Source of the DNA: Limonium bicolor
Lineage: Eukaryota; Streptophyta; Magnoliopsida; Caryophyllales; Plumbaginaceae
Length of the DNA: 64,000 nt
Direction: 5' to 3'
Assembly: GCA_023374045.1 (NCBI GenBank)
Contig: CM041777.1
Location: 464,657,827 to 464,721,826 of the forward strand
The position numbers and the translations under genes are program-made. The notes below the pieces were generated by a model, which was not told where the DNA came from, ran no database searches, and was given only the letters and a program-made list of their open reading frames with translations. Shown in pieces: positions 47,508 through 59,433 of the stretch (position 1 is its first letter; each line of letters starts with the position of its first letter).

Positions 47508-48163
47508 CTGAAGGGAGGTAATCTGGTGTAGCCCATACCGTACCGAAGGCGATGGCTCAGACCGCCATAGAAGCGATCGACCACACCTGGCCGGTGTATC
47601 CAAGATCAGGGAGGAGACGGAGAATGGAGGTGAAAGTCCTATAGTACTCATCCACAGACATCTTGTCTGTCATCTTTAGGCGTCAAGTTCAAGCCTCTTC
47701 TTGGTCTTGACATGTTCCGGATAGTACTTAGATCGGAGAAGGGATGCAAAGAATCCCAGTCGAAGGTGGGGTCGCTTACATGCTCGTGCTTCACCAATTT
47801 CCACCAATCCATGGCCGCATCCTTCAAGTAGTAGGCGCTACTCTGACTCGAACTCCAGCAGAGCTTCGAGGGTCTCAAACGCCGTCTCCATTTCGGAGAT
47901 GTAGGCTTCTAGCTTAGCCGGATCACTCTCGCCCCTAAAGCAAGGAGGGCGGAGTTCCGCTACAGCTTTTACCCAGTTAGCTTCTCTGGGTGGAGGGGGA
48001 GGGATTGGCCCCGTTTGAGTTTGGTTCTGCTGAGTTGTTGTACAGCTTGGATTACTTGGGGTAGCATCTGAGCTACCGTGGCGGCGACGATCTCAGCTAT
48101 CGTCTGCGCGCCGGTTCCATCTGAGGCTTCGCCTCTAGGTCGGCCTCGGCCTCGTCCTGACAT
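47508..48163 (-). pseudogene. E4 gag exon 1 (capsid), frameshifted
   Basis: Starts at ATG 48163 with M-S-G-R-G-R-G-R-P-R-G, about 210 bp inside the primer site. The capsid core shows A-N-W-V-K-A, then Y-Y-L-K-D-A-A-M-D-W-W-K (47840-47800), but in changing frames with several single-base indels (near 48040, 47830, 47700). The E3 gag exon 1 is open over the same region. Broken gag beside intact pol in a young element is notable. Confidence 0.8.
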
Positions 48164-48373
48164 CTGAATGTTTAACAGTTACATTAGGCTTTGCAAGATA
48201 GGACTCAAAGGTCTTGGAATTTAAGCAAGGTATCGTTCATAAGAACGTTAAGGGTATCCGTCGTTAACAACGGTAGTTCCTAGTTAGGTTTCTAAGTATC
48301 CGTCTTAAGACGGTTGAAATCCTAACTCGGTAATCTCCTATGCTCGGTACTATGGACATCAGAGCGTAACTAC

Positions 48374-48385
48374 GCTCTGATACCA
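48374..48385 (-). promoter_or_regulatory. E4 primer-binding site (initiator-Met tRNA)
   Basis: Minus strand TGGTATCAGAGC, 5 bases from the 5' LTR end. The following GAGCGTAGTTACGCTC is an inverted repeat, as in E2 and E3. 48164-48373 is the untranslated leader. Confidence 0.92.
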
Positions 48386-48390
48386 CTTTT

Positions 48391-51300
48391 TGTAACACCC
48401 CAACCGCTAATCCCATGCTTACCGTCTAATCGTCCTATTATTCTACGAGTTCGCAGCGGAATTATTACATACTTACTACGGCGGGTGAAACAATGCCGCT
48501 AACCGCCCATACGGCTAGCTAGGCTACTAATACTTACAGTCACGGTCTGATGAACATAACGTACCGAGCTACTAGATTACTTACCAAAATAACGTATATC
48601 AAATACTTACATCCTGGATCACCGAGTATTTAAAGTACATTCATTTGCAACCTTTCAAGCTTACCAAAAGAATGAGTTTCTAAAGCTACTCATCTATACC
48701 CCAATCCAATACTCCCATTATCCAAAAAGGTGTACCCCATGGTACACCGGCTAATCAAAACTGTAGCCCTGTACTACTTAGTACACCCATCATAAATCCA
48801 TTGTTTACATTCCAAAACCAGATAAAAGAAGTGAGACTCGATCTTCACATCTTCATCAATCTCGAGTACCTGCGTGTAGTAAAAATGGTGCCCCAAGGGG
48901 CTCAGCAAACGCTGCATATGGACTCCGCATATACCGCGTGCTAGCTAGGGCACGCCGACTATTTGACGTCCACTAAACATGCCATTCATTATTCATACAT
49001 ACATGCTCTTCATACAATATACATGCTATACAATTCAGTACACAATCAAGGCAACATTACAAGTACACATCTTACTTACCTTCACAAGGTTAGCCAAATT
49101 ATGCATCCGGGTTAATCGGAATGCTTTACTCTTTTACTCATTACTTACTTCTTCTTACTTACGATTACTTACTTTCAATTACTTTACTTACTCATTCTTA
49201 CTTACTTACTTATACTCAAGTCAAGTCGTCGGGACCTCCGGCCTTGGGGACTACACCGTCCCACATCCGGGATTTACTTGACTCACTAATCCGGGATGCT
49301 ACCCACTTAAGGGATTTGGGCCGCGGACCAGTTTAAGAGTCAGGAATTGGAGCCAACCTCTCGTGACTCCGCATCCTCACGCGTGGCCGAAACTATATCG
49401 GACTTCTACTCATTCCAATTTAATTACCATTTTAAGTTAGGATGGTTAGCTTGCTAGGAACAAGTTAGAAGTCCAAACACAAGAATTAATCGGTCACAGT
49501 GCAATACAACATACATACCCACATTCATATTCATCCAAACATTTCATGAAGTATACAAACTAAGAATTTAAGAAAATATACAACCATACAACACTACATA
49601 TTCACAAGTATGCATATTAACTCCGATTCGTGCATTTATCTTACTTGGTGATCAATTAGCACACAACACACAAATCAGAGTAACCAAGATAGCACCCGGG
49701 GCATGAGGAATCCATACCGTTCACCGTTGTACGTACTTCCAAACGTCCTTCCGGTGTCACAAATCAAATCCTATTATATACATACAATTAAATGATTAAT
49801 CTAACTATCATTGCTTAACTCACACCTACTATGTCCTTATACTTCTTACACTTACACTTTACTTACTCATTTTTCATTACCTAAGTTTTACTTTCTTACT
49901 TAGCTTTGGCATGCTTTCATACATGTACATATATATATATATATGTATGTATATATACATTATATATGTATATATATTATTTAATTTAAATAATTCTTTT
50001 TTTTTATTGACCCGACCGACCCTCCCTGGGTCGGACCCATGGGTCGGTCGGGTGCAGAGACTTCGATTACAGACTTTTCAAGTTCGACCGACCCAGCCAG
50101 GGTCGGTCCATTGGGTCGGTCCGTTGCAGAAGATATCCTACTCACAATTTCTTCTCGACCGACCCAGGCAGGGTCGGTCCCCTGGGTCGGTCGGATGCAG
50201 AAACATTTCCGACCAAAGTTTCCCACTCGACCGACCCAGGCAGGGTCGGCCCACTGGGTCGGTCGGATGCAGAAGCTCCCGAGGTTACAGATTTTTGGGT
50301 CGACCGACCCTGCTAGGGTCGGCCCTAGGGTCGGTCCAGCCCAGTACTTATTTTTAATTGCTCCTTTTGAACTCCAAATCCTTCTCAATTCACATCCAAT
50401 CTTTTCCTAATCATTTTCCCAAGTTTCCTACATGCTTAGGCACCCTAAAACACTCCTTAACTCATCTACTAACTCATCACCCTTTTCTATATCCCAATTC
50501 ACCCTTTGTCTCCTACATTTTCATTTCAGCACTCATATTATATCCTTCCTTAGTCACTTTTGCTACAGATTTTGATACTAACACTCCCCTTCTACAACTC
50601 CCTCTTCTAATGTCATTTCTAACACCTCTAATACATTAGAATCCATTATCTATCTCTCTCAACTTACCCTCTATTTATTTAAATCAAAATCTGTTACACA
50701 CTCACCTTAGTCACCTAGTTTAATTCTCTAAGTGTTCTAATCCTAGGCAAATTTTGCCATAGTCTCCCCTATATTTTGTACTCTCACCACATGTTCTAGT
50801 TCACATCTTCAACACTCATTTCACCTGTTTTCAACAATCAAAATACACAAGCTCCCATTTACAACACCCATACTAAACAACACTAAAACACTACAAAATT
50901 CCTGCACTCAAGATACCATTCCCAATCTGTTTTAAATGAGTTTTACCCATCTTTTAAAGCTTCCAAAATACTTATATTCTCCTACACATTACACTACTAA
51001 TACATTACCATTTTTCAATACCAATTTTCATTATTAAGAATCTGTTACATATGAAATTACAAGACTACACAAAGGTGAACATTCCTTACCTTGCTTTACT
51101 TCTAGATTTTCTTTCTTCTTCTTTCTCCTTCCTTCTCCCTCTACCGGTTTTGGTATTCAACAAATCTAACATTATCACCCATATATACACACACATTCAA
51201 TACCAAAACTACTCTTAATATTATTTAAGCTTTCAATGTAGATTTCTAGGGTTTAGAATCCATATTACCTCTCAAGAGTGCAAATGAAGCTTGGAGTGGT

Positions 51301-52230
51301 TCAAGAACAAGGTTTCCAACTCCTTCAACAAGCCAAAATCGGCTAGAACACAAGAGACCAAACAAGGGTTTAGTCTAGATTTTCGTTTTGCCCACAAGAG
51401 CTAGAAAAAGATGGAGTTTTCAAAATATTTTTACCTTAGAAGAACAAGGAGAAGGAGGGCCTTCTAATGGTGGTGTTGAAACTCCAAATGGGATATACCC
51501 TCAAAATCGAAAATGGTTGTTTTTGGATTTTGGAAAGATGAAAATGTAGCTCTTGAGGAGAGGATTACAATGGTGTAATTTTTATAATTTTTGGAAGAGT
51601 GTGGAGAGAGTTACAAGGGAGAGAAGATGGAGTTTGTGTTGTTTTCTTGTTTCACCATTGAAATCGTGAGGTAGGGGAAGAAGAGGAAAAGAGAGAGTGA
51701 GAGGGCTGCTGCTTCACGTGAGGAAAGGAGGGAATGGGTAGGAGAGAGAAAAATATTAGAGTGGGGGTTACTTTATTGTTTTTGTCTTTTGTAAATAGAG
51801 AGGAGTGTGTGAGAGAGAGTGAGAGGGGAGTCCCCATCGGTCACACACACACACATATATTACTTTTGCTTTTTATTTTCTAAGTGGACACATAACTTTT
51901 GTTTATTTATACTTCTACCCCACAATTTCCCGTTTTTGACAGTTTTTACTAATTTCTCGTTTTCTTGATTTTATTGGTCCTACAGCCTCACTGATATTTA
52001 TTAATGAATATTTAGTTGCCTAAAACTGTTACGAGTCTATTTGACCCGCCTAAAGACACGTTTTCCCGGTTACCTCGAAGAACGCGCTTTAAGGTTCGGT
52101 AATGTTTTTAAACCGTTTTAAAGGTCCGTTTTCTTCGGGATTTGTTCCCTCATAATTATTTACACTTAATTAAGCTTCTAAATTACTTATTAGCCTAATT
52201 AATCACTATTTTTAATTACGGGGTATTTCA
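48391..52230 (-). repeat. E4 5' LTR (3.84 kb)
   Basis: Near-identical to 38012-41840, same termini. Differences include single-base indels near 48440 and 48480 and a different (AT)n run at 49930-49980. The palindrome array recurs at about 50014-50340. Confidence 0.97.
50014..50340 (-). repeat. E4 5' LTR: five-unit palindrome array
   Basis: Second copy of the array at 39623-39950, unchanged in unit number and spacing. Confidence 0.95.
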
Positions 52231-52235
52231 CTTAG
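52231..52235. other. Target-site duplication of E4 (CTTAG), right
   Basis: Matches 38007-38011 and rejoins the E3 gag exon 3 sequence. Confidence 0.95.
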
Positions 52236-52354
52236 GGGGTACAGATCTAAGAGGCTGCACATCGTAGGTAGGCCCGGTCAGCAACGAGACCTTGTCCTTC
52301 CCCTTTTGGCTGGCCTGCTCCTTCTTCTTCTCCCTCCAGGAGAACTTTTTCTTC

Positions 52355-52446
52355 CTGTGATCGTCAAAGTGTCAGGAATAGCAGGTATAAAAGCAGGCAG
52401 TAAGTAAGTAATTTAAATGGATTAAATAACTTAAGGTGGTTCTTAC
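52355..52446 (-). other. E3 intron 2 (92 bp)
   Basis: Donor GGCTGGAA|GTAAGAAC, acceptor GACGATCACAG|GAAG. Phase 2, joining W-K to K-K-K in frame. Present in E2, absent from E4. Confidence 0.82.
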
Positions 52447-52577
52447 TTCCAGCCCTTACTGCCTCCGCTTCCAGCCTCAGTCTCCGCCTCTTTCTCTGGG
52501 GCCTTACGCTTTTGCCCCTGGCCGTCCTCCCGGCTGTTCACCATCATCTCAGTCCGAGAAGCAGCGTCATAACACTC

Positions 52578-52655
52578 CTGTAATACATCAATGAGTTCCC
52601 CGAACTTGTAATAAATCAAACTGAGTTATAGGTATAACTGTCAATTAATTTTTAC
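52578..52655 (-). other. E3 intron 1 (78 bp)
   Basis: Donor GTCCAG|GTAAAAAT, acceptor TGTATTACAG|GAG. Phase 0. Confidence 0.87.
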
Positions 52656-53487
52656 CTGGACCGTAGGGTACAAGGTAGCACCCATGGCGGCCTTAATAGC
52701 ATATCTCAACCCGCCTCTAAATTTCTCCACCTTCACAGCATCAGAATAAACAACTCCTGGGACGAAGTCCAAGAGCCCAATAAACAAGGAGTAGTACTGA
52801 TCTACTGTCATACTACCCTGCCTCAGGGACTCAAACTCCTCCCTCTTCCTCTGCTTCAAATGAGCAGGATAGTACTTCTCTCTCAACAATTCTACAAAAC
52901 CAGTCCATCCAAAACCCTCTATAGCAAGATAATGTGCCTTCACGGACCTCCACCACGTACTGGCAGCGTCCTTCAGATGAAAGGCTGCTATGCTAACTCG
53001 GTGCTCAGCAGGCACATGAATGGCATCAAACGCCTTCTCGTGCTCAACAATGTATCTCTCGAGGACAGTGGGGTCAGCAACACCATCATAGGTAGGTACT
53101 CGCGTGTCAGCTACGCTCTTCAGCCAATTCGGCTCTCTAGGTGCGGGTACGGGTGGGACTACCGGTGGTGCTCCAATGTGGATACCTCCCATCTGGGCTA
53201 GCTGAGCGAAGACGGCAGCTACCGTCTCAGCCACGCCCACGGCTGGGCCCCCCGGAGGACCTGCTCCAGGCCCGCCGCCTCTTCCACCACCTCCTCTACC
53301 TGCTGATCGCCTTCCAGAAGACATCTGAAGAATTCAGAACCAAAGTCAGCTCTTAGTATAAATACTGTACTTTTCCCTACCGTAACTTAACTCTAATTAT
53401 TTACAACTATCTTCCTGGTACCGGTGTGTGAAAAACCTAAGCTCACGGTACTTAAACTACTATCTCTTGTAATCAGAGCGGTACTCC

Positions 53488-53499
53488 GCTCTGATACCA
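53488..53499 (-). promoter_or_regulatory. E3 primer-binding site (initiator-Met tRNA)
   Basis: Minus strand TGGTATCAGAGC, 4 bases from the LTR end, followed by the inverted repeat GAGCGGAGTACCGCTC. 53325-53487 is leader. Confidence 0.92.
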
Positions 53500-53503
53500 C
53501 TAT

Positions 53504-56500
53504 TGTAACACCCCTACTAATCCTGCTTCTAAAAATAATATAATCGCAGCGGTAAATAACAGATTGTCGTTCTAATGGTGTCACAGTTATCACTCACCCA
53601 TACGGGTGATAACGAGTTACCTGATAATCAACATGCGAAACGTATTCCCGCAGTGACCACAAGAGATAGATGGTAGTACTTAAACAATTTAAACAAATCT
53701 AACAACAACCAATTATTACAGACCGTGAGCATCTAAACCAAATACACCTCGGTTAAACAACCCGAGTCCAAAACAACCTGAGTATCACACCGTACCAAGT
53801 CTAAACAAACAGTAATATCACAATAGTCACGCCTCGCTGCAACCCACCAGCTAGTCACCTGCACAAAAATGGTTTGTGGTATGGAATCAGCCCCTGCTGA
53901 GTATGTCATCACATGCCCCGTCATGCCCCCAAAGACCCCTCAATTATTTGGTCGAGAGCATGAGGTTCATTACAGGCAATACCGTTTTAATATTTAAAAT
54001 TGTAAAATAATTAACAGTAACATCCATACAATAAACACAACCATCACCATATATAATATAACCACAAGTATAACCAATGAACAACCAAGCGAAACAACGA
54101 GAACAATAAACAAGTACTAGTTCTCGTCCATGGTGTGGAAACCAATATCGTTCGCCACTGTATAATTCTTAACTGTATTATTTGTTCAGTTATACCTAGT
54201 GACAATGTCTCGTTAAAACGACATGTCTCTAGTTACCCATAGATTATGGCGGGTCACCCACGGCAGTAGCCACTCCAACGGTAGAGTCTCCGACCAACGA
54301 GCCATTCTAGCTCACGGGAAATTTTCTTGATACTTGCGGACCAGTACGCGGACATCCTGGTATCGTTTTTGTGATCACAGCGCGCACCAAGAGCCACATC
54401 CTCTTGGCTTTACTTCCATTCCATTAATTAATTAATTATTCCATCGCATCGCATTACCAAATTTTCCTAACACAGCAGACTAAGGTCATTAGTCCAATCC
54501 GGAGTCTGTAAACTCGGGATCCAGCGTTAGATACGAGAGCGGCGTATAGAAAGGCCAATGCTCCGTATAAAAGTCTCGGATAATATGTATATCTTATTAT
54601 CCTAGTGCTACAATGTTTTTCTGACGATCCTTATATTTCATATAAGATAGCACCATAGCCGCTAGTTCGTTTTATATATATAGGTCCATATATACGAACC
54701 GGTACTGTTAACTCGACAACAGTAATAATAAGCAGCTATAAATATACAATTTATGCATATTGATTATCACATTCAGACAAACAATCTTATCACAGATCAC
54801 ACAGAAGTATGAACTGAGGAAGCCCTCAGAGACAATCAGAGACACATAACAACATACCGTTCACCCTGATGTATTACGGTGGAGTATGAATCAGCGAGAT
54901 CCTATGCTCCTTGTGTAGTCTCTAACAGTCTAAACAATACATAAAGCTACTGATTAGCATACCGTATAACAACACAATTCTACGGTACCCCGTACCGTCA
55001 CTAACACCTCCCGGTTACCCCCTGTTATTCGCTATCAACATTTGTCGGGTTTTAGGTTTAACTCGAGATTGGAAAAGTGTTATATTTCATGCGTAGTTTG
55101 TCTTGTATATTAATATACTTATTGTTGAACTCGTTATCGCATGTGACTTAACTCACCCTTGTATGTCGTATAGTTTATTTCATTATTGCATGTGTGATCC
55201 TTTGTCATGCATTATGCATCTCACTTTAGTATTTATTTTCCTAAGGTTTGTCTCTTTTTTTTTAAATTCAATGTGGTATAATTCATTTGTAAACAATACT
55301 TTGAATGTATAAATTCTTATTATCCCATGTATACTCCTAACATTAGAATTCCACATCTAATGTTTGTAATTCTTTTCCCTTTTATCATATGTCATTTTTC
55401 ATTATGAAAACACATGGTCTTTAAACCATATTATATTTTTCCACCATAACATATATTTATTTATGTGTATGTATTATGGAACTATTCCTTATATGGTAAG
55501 TCTTATAATATATATTCATTCTTTCTAATGAATACCTCTTATATTATAAATGTTATAATCCTTATAACATCAAAACCATATTATAAATTCCATTTAAAAA
55601 TATTAATATTTCCGAACAGCACCTATGTTCTTAAATATTTACAAAACCCACCACTTAGTTAATATAATGTTACATTATTGTTATATAACATATCTTATGA
55701 CATTTAAGTCATTTAAAACAATTATAACCTATAGTTATATTTTGTTTATAAAATACCAAATAGCCCCTTATATTTTCGGTTTCCATTATACACCACTAAA
55801 ATTCTATAAATCACAATTCCATCCCAATTTATAATACATAGTTTTCTAATTCCCTTAAACTATATATTATACATATATCTTTCTAAAACCTTATATATCA
55901 TTTCAAAAATTACCAAACTATACCAAAAGGTTATAAATATTATTCCTAACCTTATACTCCTTTTAAATCTCGGTTTTCACCCCTTTGTTTCCCATTTGTA
56001 ACAATGTTATAAAGTATCTTATATTATACTTATATAACTCATATAAACTCCAAATTTAACCAAATAAATTTCTAAAAATTCCTAATAACCTAAGGTTTGT
56101 ACTAAACTCCATTTAGTACCCCAAGTTTTCGGAAATTACATTATAGCCCCATCTCTTTTAAATCTTTTACAAATTAATACTTATCTTAATATAAGGTAGT
56201 ATTTTAATTTCTTAAATTTTCCAAACTTGGTCAAAGTCTCCTATATAGTCAACTTTGACTTCTAATACCAAATGGGAACCAATTTTTCGGTAATCACTAA
56301 TAATAACCTATACTTTTCTATTTTTACAATTTTGACCCAAAACTTTATAAAATGTTATAATTTTTATTAAATTCATTTAAAAACCCTAAATTGCTCTAAA
56401 TTAAGCCCACGGCTTTCTAATTTCCTAGTAATTACGAATTGGCCCCAATTTTAATTATAAGCATAAATAAAACTAAATAAGCTTATAAACTTAAATTAAA

Positions 56501-56746
56501 ATGGCCTAATGACATGGCCTTATTACAACCTTGAACTTGCAAAATAAATTACACAATAAATGTCTCAAAATATAGCATATATTCTCGGCCTCACTTTGGT
56601 TTAATTATTTTTCCACATAATGTCATAATTTGACCATTATGTTAATTAAATCTCTTAAATGACTAGCTTAATTTATCTTAGCCATTTTTTCCCATTTTTA
56701 GGTCAATATGACCTATATATGTAATTTCACTCTCGGCCATATATAT
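53504..56746 (-). repeat. E3 5' LTR, visible part (3.24 kb)
   Basis: Matches 28074-31290 almost exactly. It is cut at TCGGCCATATATAT by the array that starts at 56747. The remaining 1.4 kb of the LTR should lie beyond the right edge of the window. Confidence 0.93.
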
Positions 56747-58399
56747 TGATAAGTGTCCAAATGAGCATGTTTTATAGGTGTATTTCAATTATAATATTAG
56801 CACTTTTCTTGCTCATTTCTCCACTTCGGTTAGTTTTCCTCTAGTTTATGTTTTATTGTTTATGTTACAAATTTATTGGTTTAACATGAGGAAAACCAAG
56901 CTGGGAATAAAGTAGACGAAGAGATGAACGCATAGACGCAAACGGCTCAGAAAACGGAGTCCAAACGAAGAATCTAGAGCCGGTCAAAGTTGGAAGAAAA
57001 TGGGTCACGACCACACTTGTGACCGCATGGATATCGGGCGGACGCAAGTGCGGACGCAAGAGACGACCGCATGAAAACCAGGCGGACGCTTGGCGGACAG
57101 AGGAACGGAGAAGAGACAGAGACGACCGCATGAAAACCAGGCGGACGTGGGTGAGGTTGCTGAGCGGACGCGAGAGAGGAACAGAGACCGTCCGCGACTA
57201 AAGCGGACGCAGAGGCGGACGCTTGTAAGATCTGAGACGCGAACAGTTTTCTTCTTCGCGCGCCGTCTGCAACTTGCCTTCGCCGACTTCTGCAACTCGT
57301 CCACTCGTCCACTGTCTGCAATTATCCATCTACTCTGCACACGTTCTGTCCCCTGCAATAAATGATCAATCAGTCTGCAAATCTTATCCAGCTTCTTCCA
57401 CCGCCTCAATCCATCACGCGTCTGTTATCTTCATTTTCTCTGTTGCCTCTTCCCTTCTCTATATAAACCCACGAGCCTTCTGCTCAAATACAATCGACCA
57501 CCCATACAATCCATCACCGTACCACTTCACCACCCGTCACACGTTCATCTCATTTCTCTCCTCCCGCCTTCTCCATTTTTATTTCACTTTCCACCATATT
57601 CACCTCTAGTCCTACGTATACAAAATAGCAGAGCGAGCTGGAGTGATTACAGATGATTTCTATTACTCTTGTTTCTGTTTATCTATTTAATATGTTGGGC
57701 TAGAATACGTACGCTCTGGGAATGGTTATTATGAGTTTGTATTAATTATGCAATATTTTTACTGGGTTTATTTAAATACAGTTTGTTACGTTTTAAAGGT
57801 TATCTCGCACCTTTTTAATAAATGTCATGAGTTTATTAAATTGCTTTCCTAAGTCTATTTTGATCAGACCGGTGATAAATAGATAGGTTAATTAAGACGT
57901 AAAACTGGAGGAAACTTGTTATGATTTAATAAGTTAGTATTCAGTTGCAAATGTAATTCCTCAAATACTCCTCTGCCGTTTACAGGCATTTTGCTTGAGT
58001 TTTCATCGGACCTTGCATTACAGGTAAACGAGTTCTTTTGAGTCTATGACTTAGACCTTAAGAAAATAACAGGAACCTTGCCAAATTATTAAACCAGTAG
58101 AGATAGCTTAATTATGCAGATTATAATAACCTGACCCAGAGTTCCATTTAATTTATCTGTCAACTTAGTTTATTTTATCTTTTCTTTTATTTATTTTACA
58201 AGTCAATTAATCCCCCCTCCTGTGACACGCTTAGGTACTATTATATGTATATTAGTCCCACGGTTCGACATCCGGTCGCTTACATTTTCACTATACTACT
58301 ACGACCGGGATTTGTTTGCAGCCCGACGTTTATTTTGAGTTTTTAATTTCTTTTCTTTTATTTTACACCAGTTTAACCACTCACGATATAACGTCTGCA
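56747..58399 (+). repeat. Array LTR 1 (1653 bp)
   Basis: Starts TGATAAGTGTCCAAATGAGC, ends ACGTCTGCA, three bases before the primer site. Contains several copies of GGCGGACG and CATGAAAACCAGGCGGACG at 57010-57225, and a TATA-like CTATATAAAC near 57460. The frames on both strands here are not genes. Confidence 0.88.
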
Positions 58400-58402
58400 A
58401 AA

Positions 58403-58420
58403 TGGCGCCGTTGCCGGGGA
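58403..58420 (+). promoter_or_regulatory. Array unit 1 primer-binding site (tRNA-Asp)
   Basis: TGGCGCCGTTGCCGGGGA, complementary to the 3' end of tRNA-Asp. Confidence 0.9.
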
Positions 58421-58619
58421 CTAGATTTATTCTAGTCCCTAAGCCCCGGATTATTCACTTGTTATATTAGAATATTTTAGTTATATTATTTTTGTTTGTT
58501 GTTTATATTAATTATCTTTTATATTTTGTTTATATTATTATTATGTTTGTTTCTAATTATTTTATTTTCTAATCTGTTCAGTAGTTTTGTTTTATATACA
58601 AAAAAAACAAAAACAAAAA

Positions 58620-59218
58620 ATGGAAATGGAACAGGTGTTTGAGCAAGAGTTCTGCTATTCAGAGTATTTATACTGCTCCGTATGTGGGGGAGCTCATGAT
58701 TATGAGGATTGTCTCATATTACAAGAACAACTCTGGTTAGAAGATCAACCAGATTACCTGGAGAGACTCGCTCAACCAGAACAGCAACCAAAGAGCGAAA
58801 TAATTCATGAGGTAGAACACCCCACTACGGACGTAAGTTTGCTCTCTCTCTCATAGTCACCTACCGCCAGTTTCCATCCTTCTCTATGCTCTACCCAGAA
58901 AATGAGGATATTTATATCCTCGAAAATGAAGAGAAGGAATTGCCATCACCTCCCGCCAATATATCCAAACAAAACGCCACTATCACCTTTAAAGAATTAA
59001 CTTTTTCTGAAGATGATTTTAATCAGCGTTCTTTCTATGAGCCTCACCTACAAGAGGAGGATGTTTACATCCTCCAAATTGAGGAAGAAAAATCATCATC
59101 GCCGGGTCTTCTGTTAGAACTACGTTCCCGGCAGTACCTCCGCAAACACCAGATTTTGTGGAGTATTAATTTTCTTATTTTATATGCCGAGGTAACATTT
59201 TGTTTTGATCCAGGATAA
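58620..59218 (+). pseudogene. Array unit 1 small gag-like ORF, frameshifted
   Basis: Starts M-E-M-E-Q-V-F-E-Q-E and contains C-S-V-C-G-G-A-H-D-Y-E-D-C, a zinc knuckle with C-x2-C-x3-H-x4-C spacing. The rest is acidic, with the doubled motif D-I-Y-I-L-E-N-E-E and D-V-Y-I-L-Q-I-E-E. A small change near 58840 ends the frame at T-D-V-S-L-L-S-L-S, and the second half reopens at 58886. Unit 2 has it intact. It may be a reduced nucleocapsid protein. Confidence 0.75.
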
Positions 59219-59433
59219 CAAAGCAGGCGTCTAGCCAAAGACGTTAAAGAAGGGCAGCTTCCCGGGAGGCAACCCGGATGTACTTTTATTTTATTTTGCT
59301 TTTATGCTCTTTTAATTTTCAGGTTCTCTTTAAATTTTGTTTTTGCTAACTTTTAACCCCGTTTGTAGTATGGTTGCTTCTAGTGTCTTATGCAGGTGCA
59401 AAATCATGTCTACACTGCAACCAAGCTACGCTA

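Larger units (their letters stand above)
38012..52230 (-). mobile_element. E4: complete Ty3/gypsy (Tekay-like) element with AlkB domain
   Basis: A 14,219 bp minus-strand element with 3.83-3.84 kb LTRs, primer site, gag, AlkB, an unbroken 1155-codon pol and double polypurine tracts. It is flanked by 5 bp CTTAG and sits inside E3 gag. The LTRs differ only by scattered changes, many of them single-base indels, so insertion was recent. Large LTRs, the GPY/F module and the [12 protein letters not shown] chromodomain place it with Del/Tekay chromoviruses. Gag exon 1 is frameshifted, so this copy may need Gag from elsewhere. Confidence 0.97.
52236..53324 (-). pseudogene. E3 gag exons 1-3 (capsid), split by E4
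   Basis: Exon 1 (53324-52656) is fully open: a Gly/Arg-rich start M-S-S-G-R-R-S-A-G, then N-W-L-K, F-H-L-K-D-A-A-S-T-W-W (near 52960), K-Y-Y-P-A-H-L-K and the end Y-P-T-V-Q. The ATG lies about 165 bp inside the primer site. Exon 2 (52577-52447) starts E-C-Y-D-A-A-S-R and ends K-G-W-K. Exon 3 (52354-52236) starts K-K-K-F-S-W and ends S-V-P-P-K at the E4 insertion. All three exons keep one frame when introns 1 and 2 are removed. Confidence 0.9.

Noticed and set aside
56865..57409. Overlapping Arg/Ser-rich frames in the array LTRs (also 60542-61091)
   Set aside because: They lie in an LTR with GGCGGACG repeats, have shadows on both strands and are altered between units by indels.
58403..58420. 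tRNA-like sequence (also TGGTATCAGAGC sites)
   Set aside because: Only the 3' tRNA complement is present next to an LTR; these are primer-binding sites, not tRNA genes.
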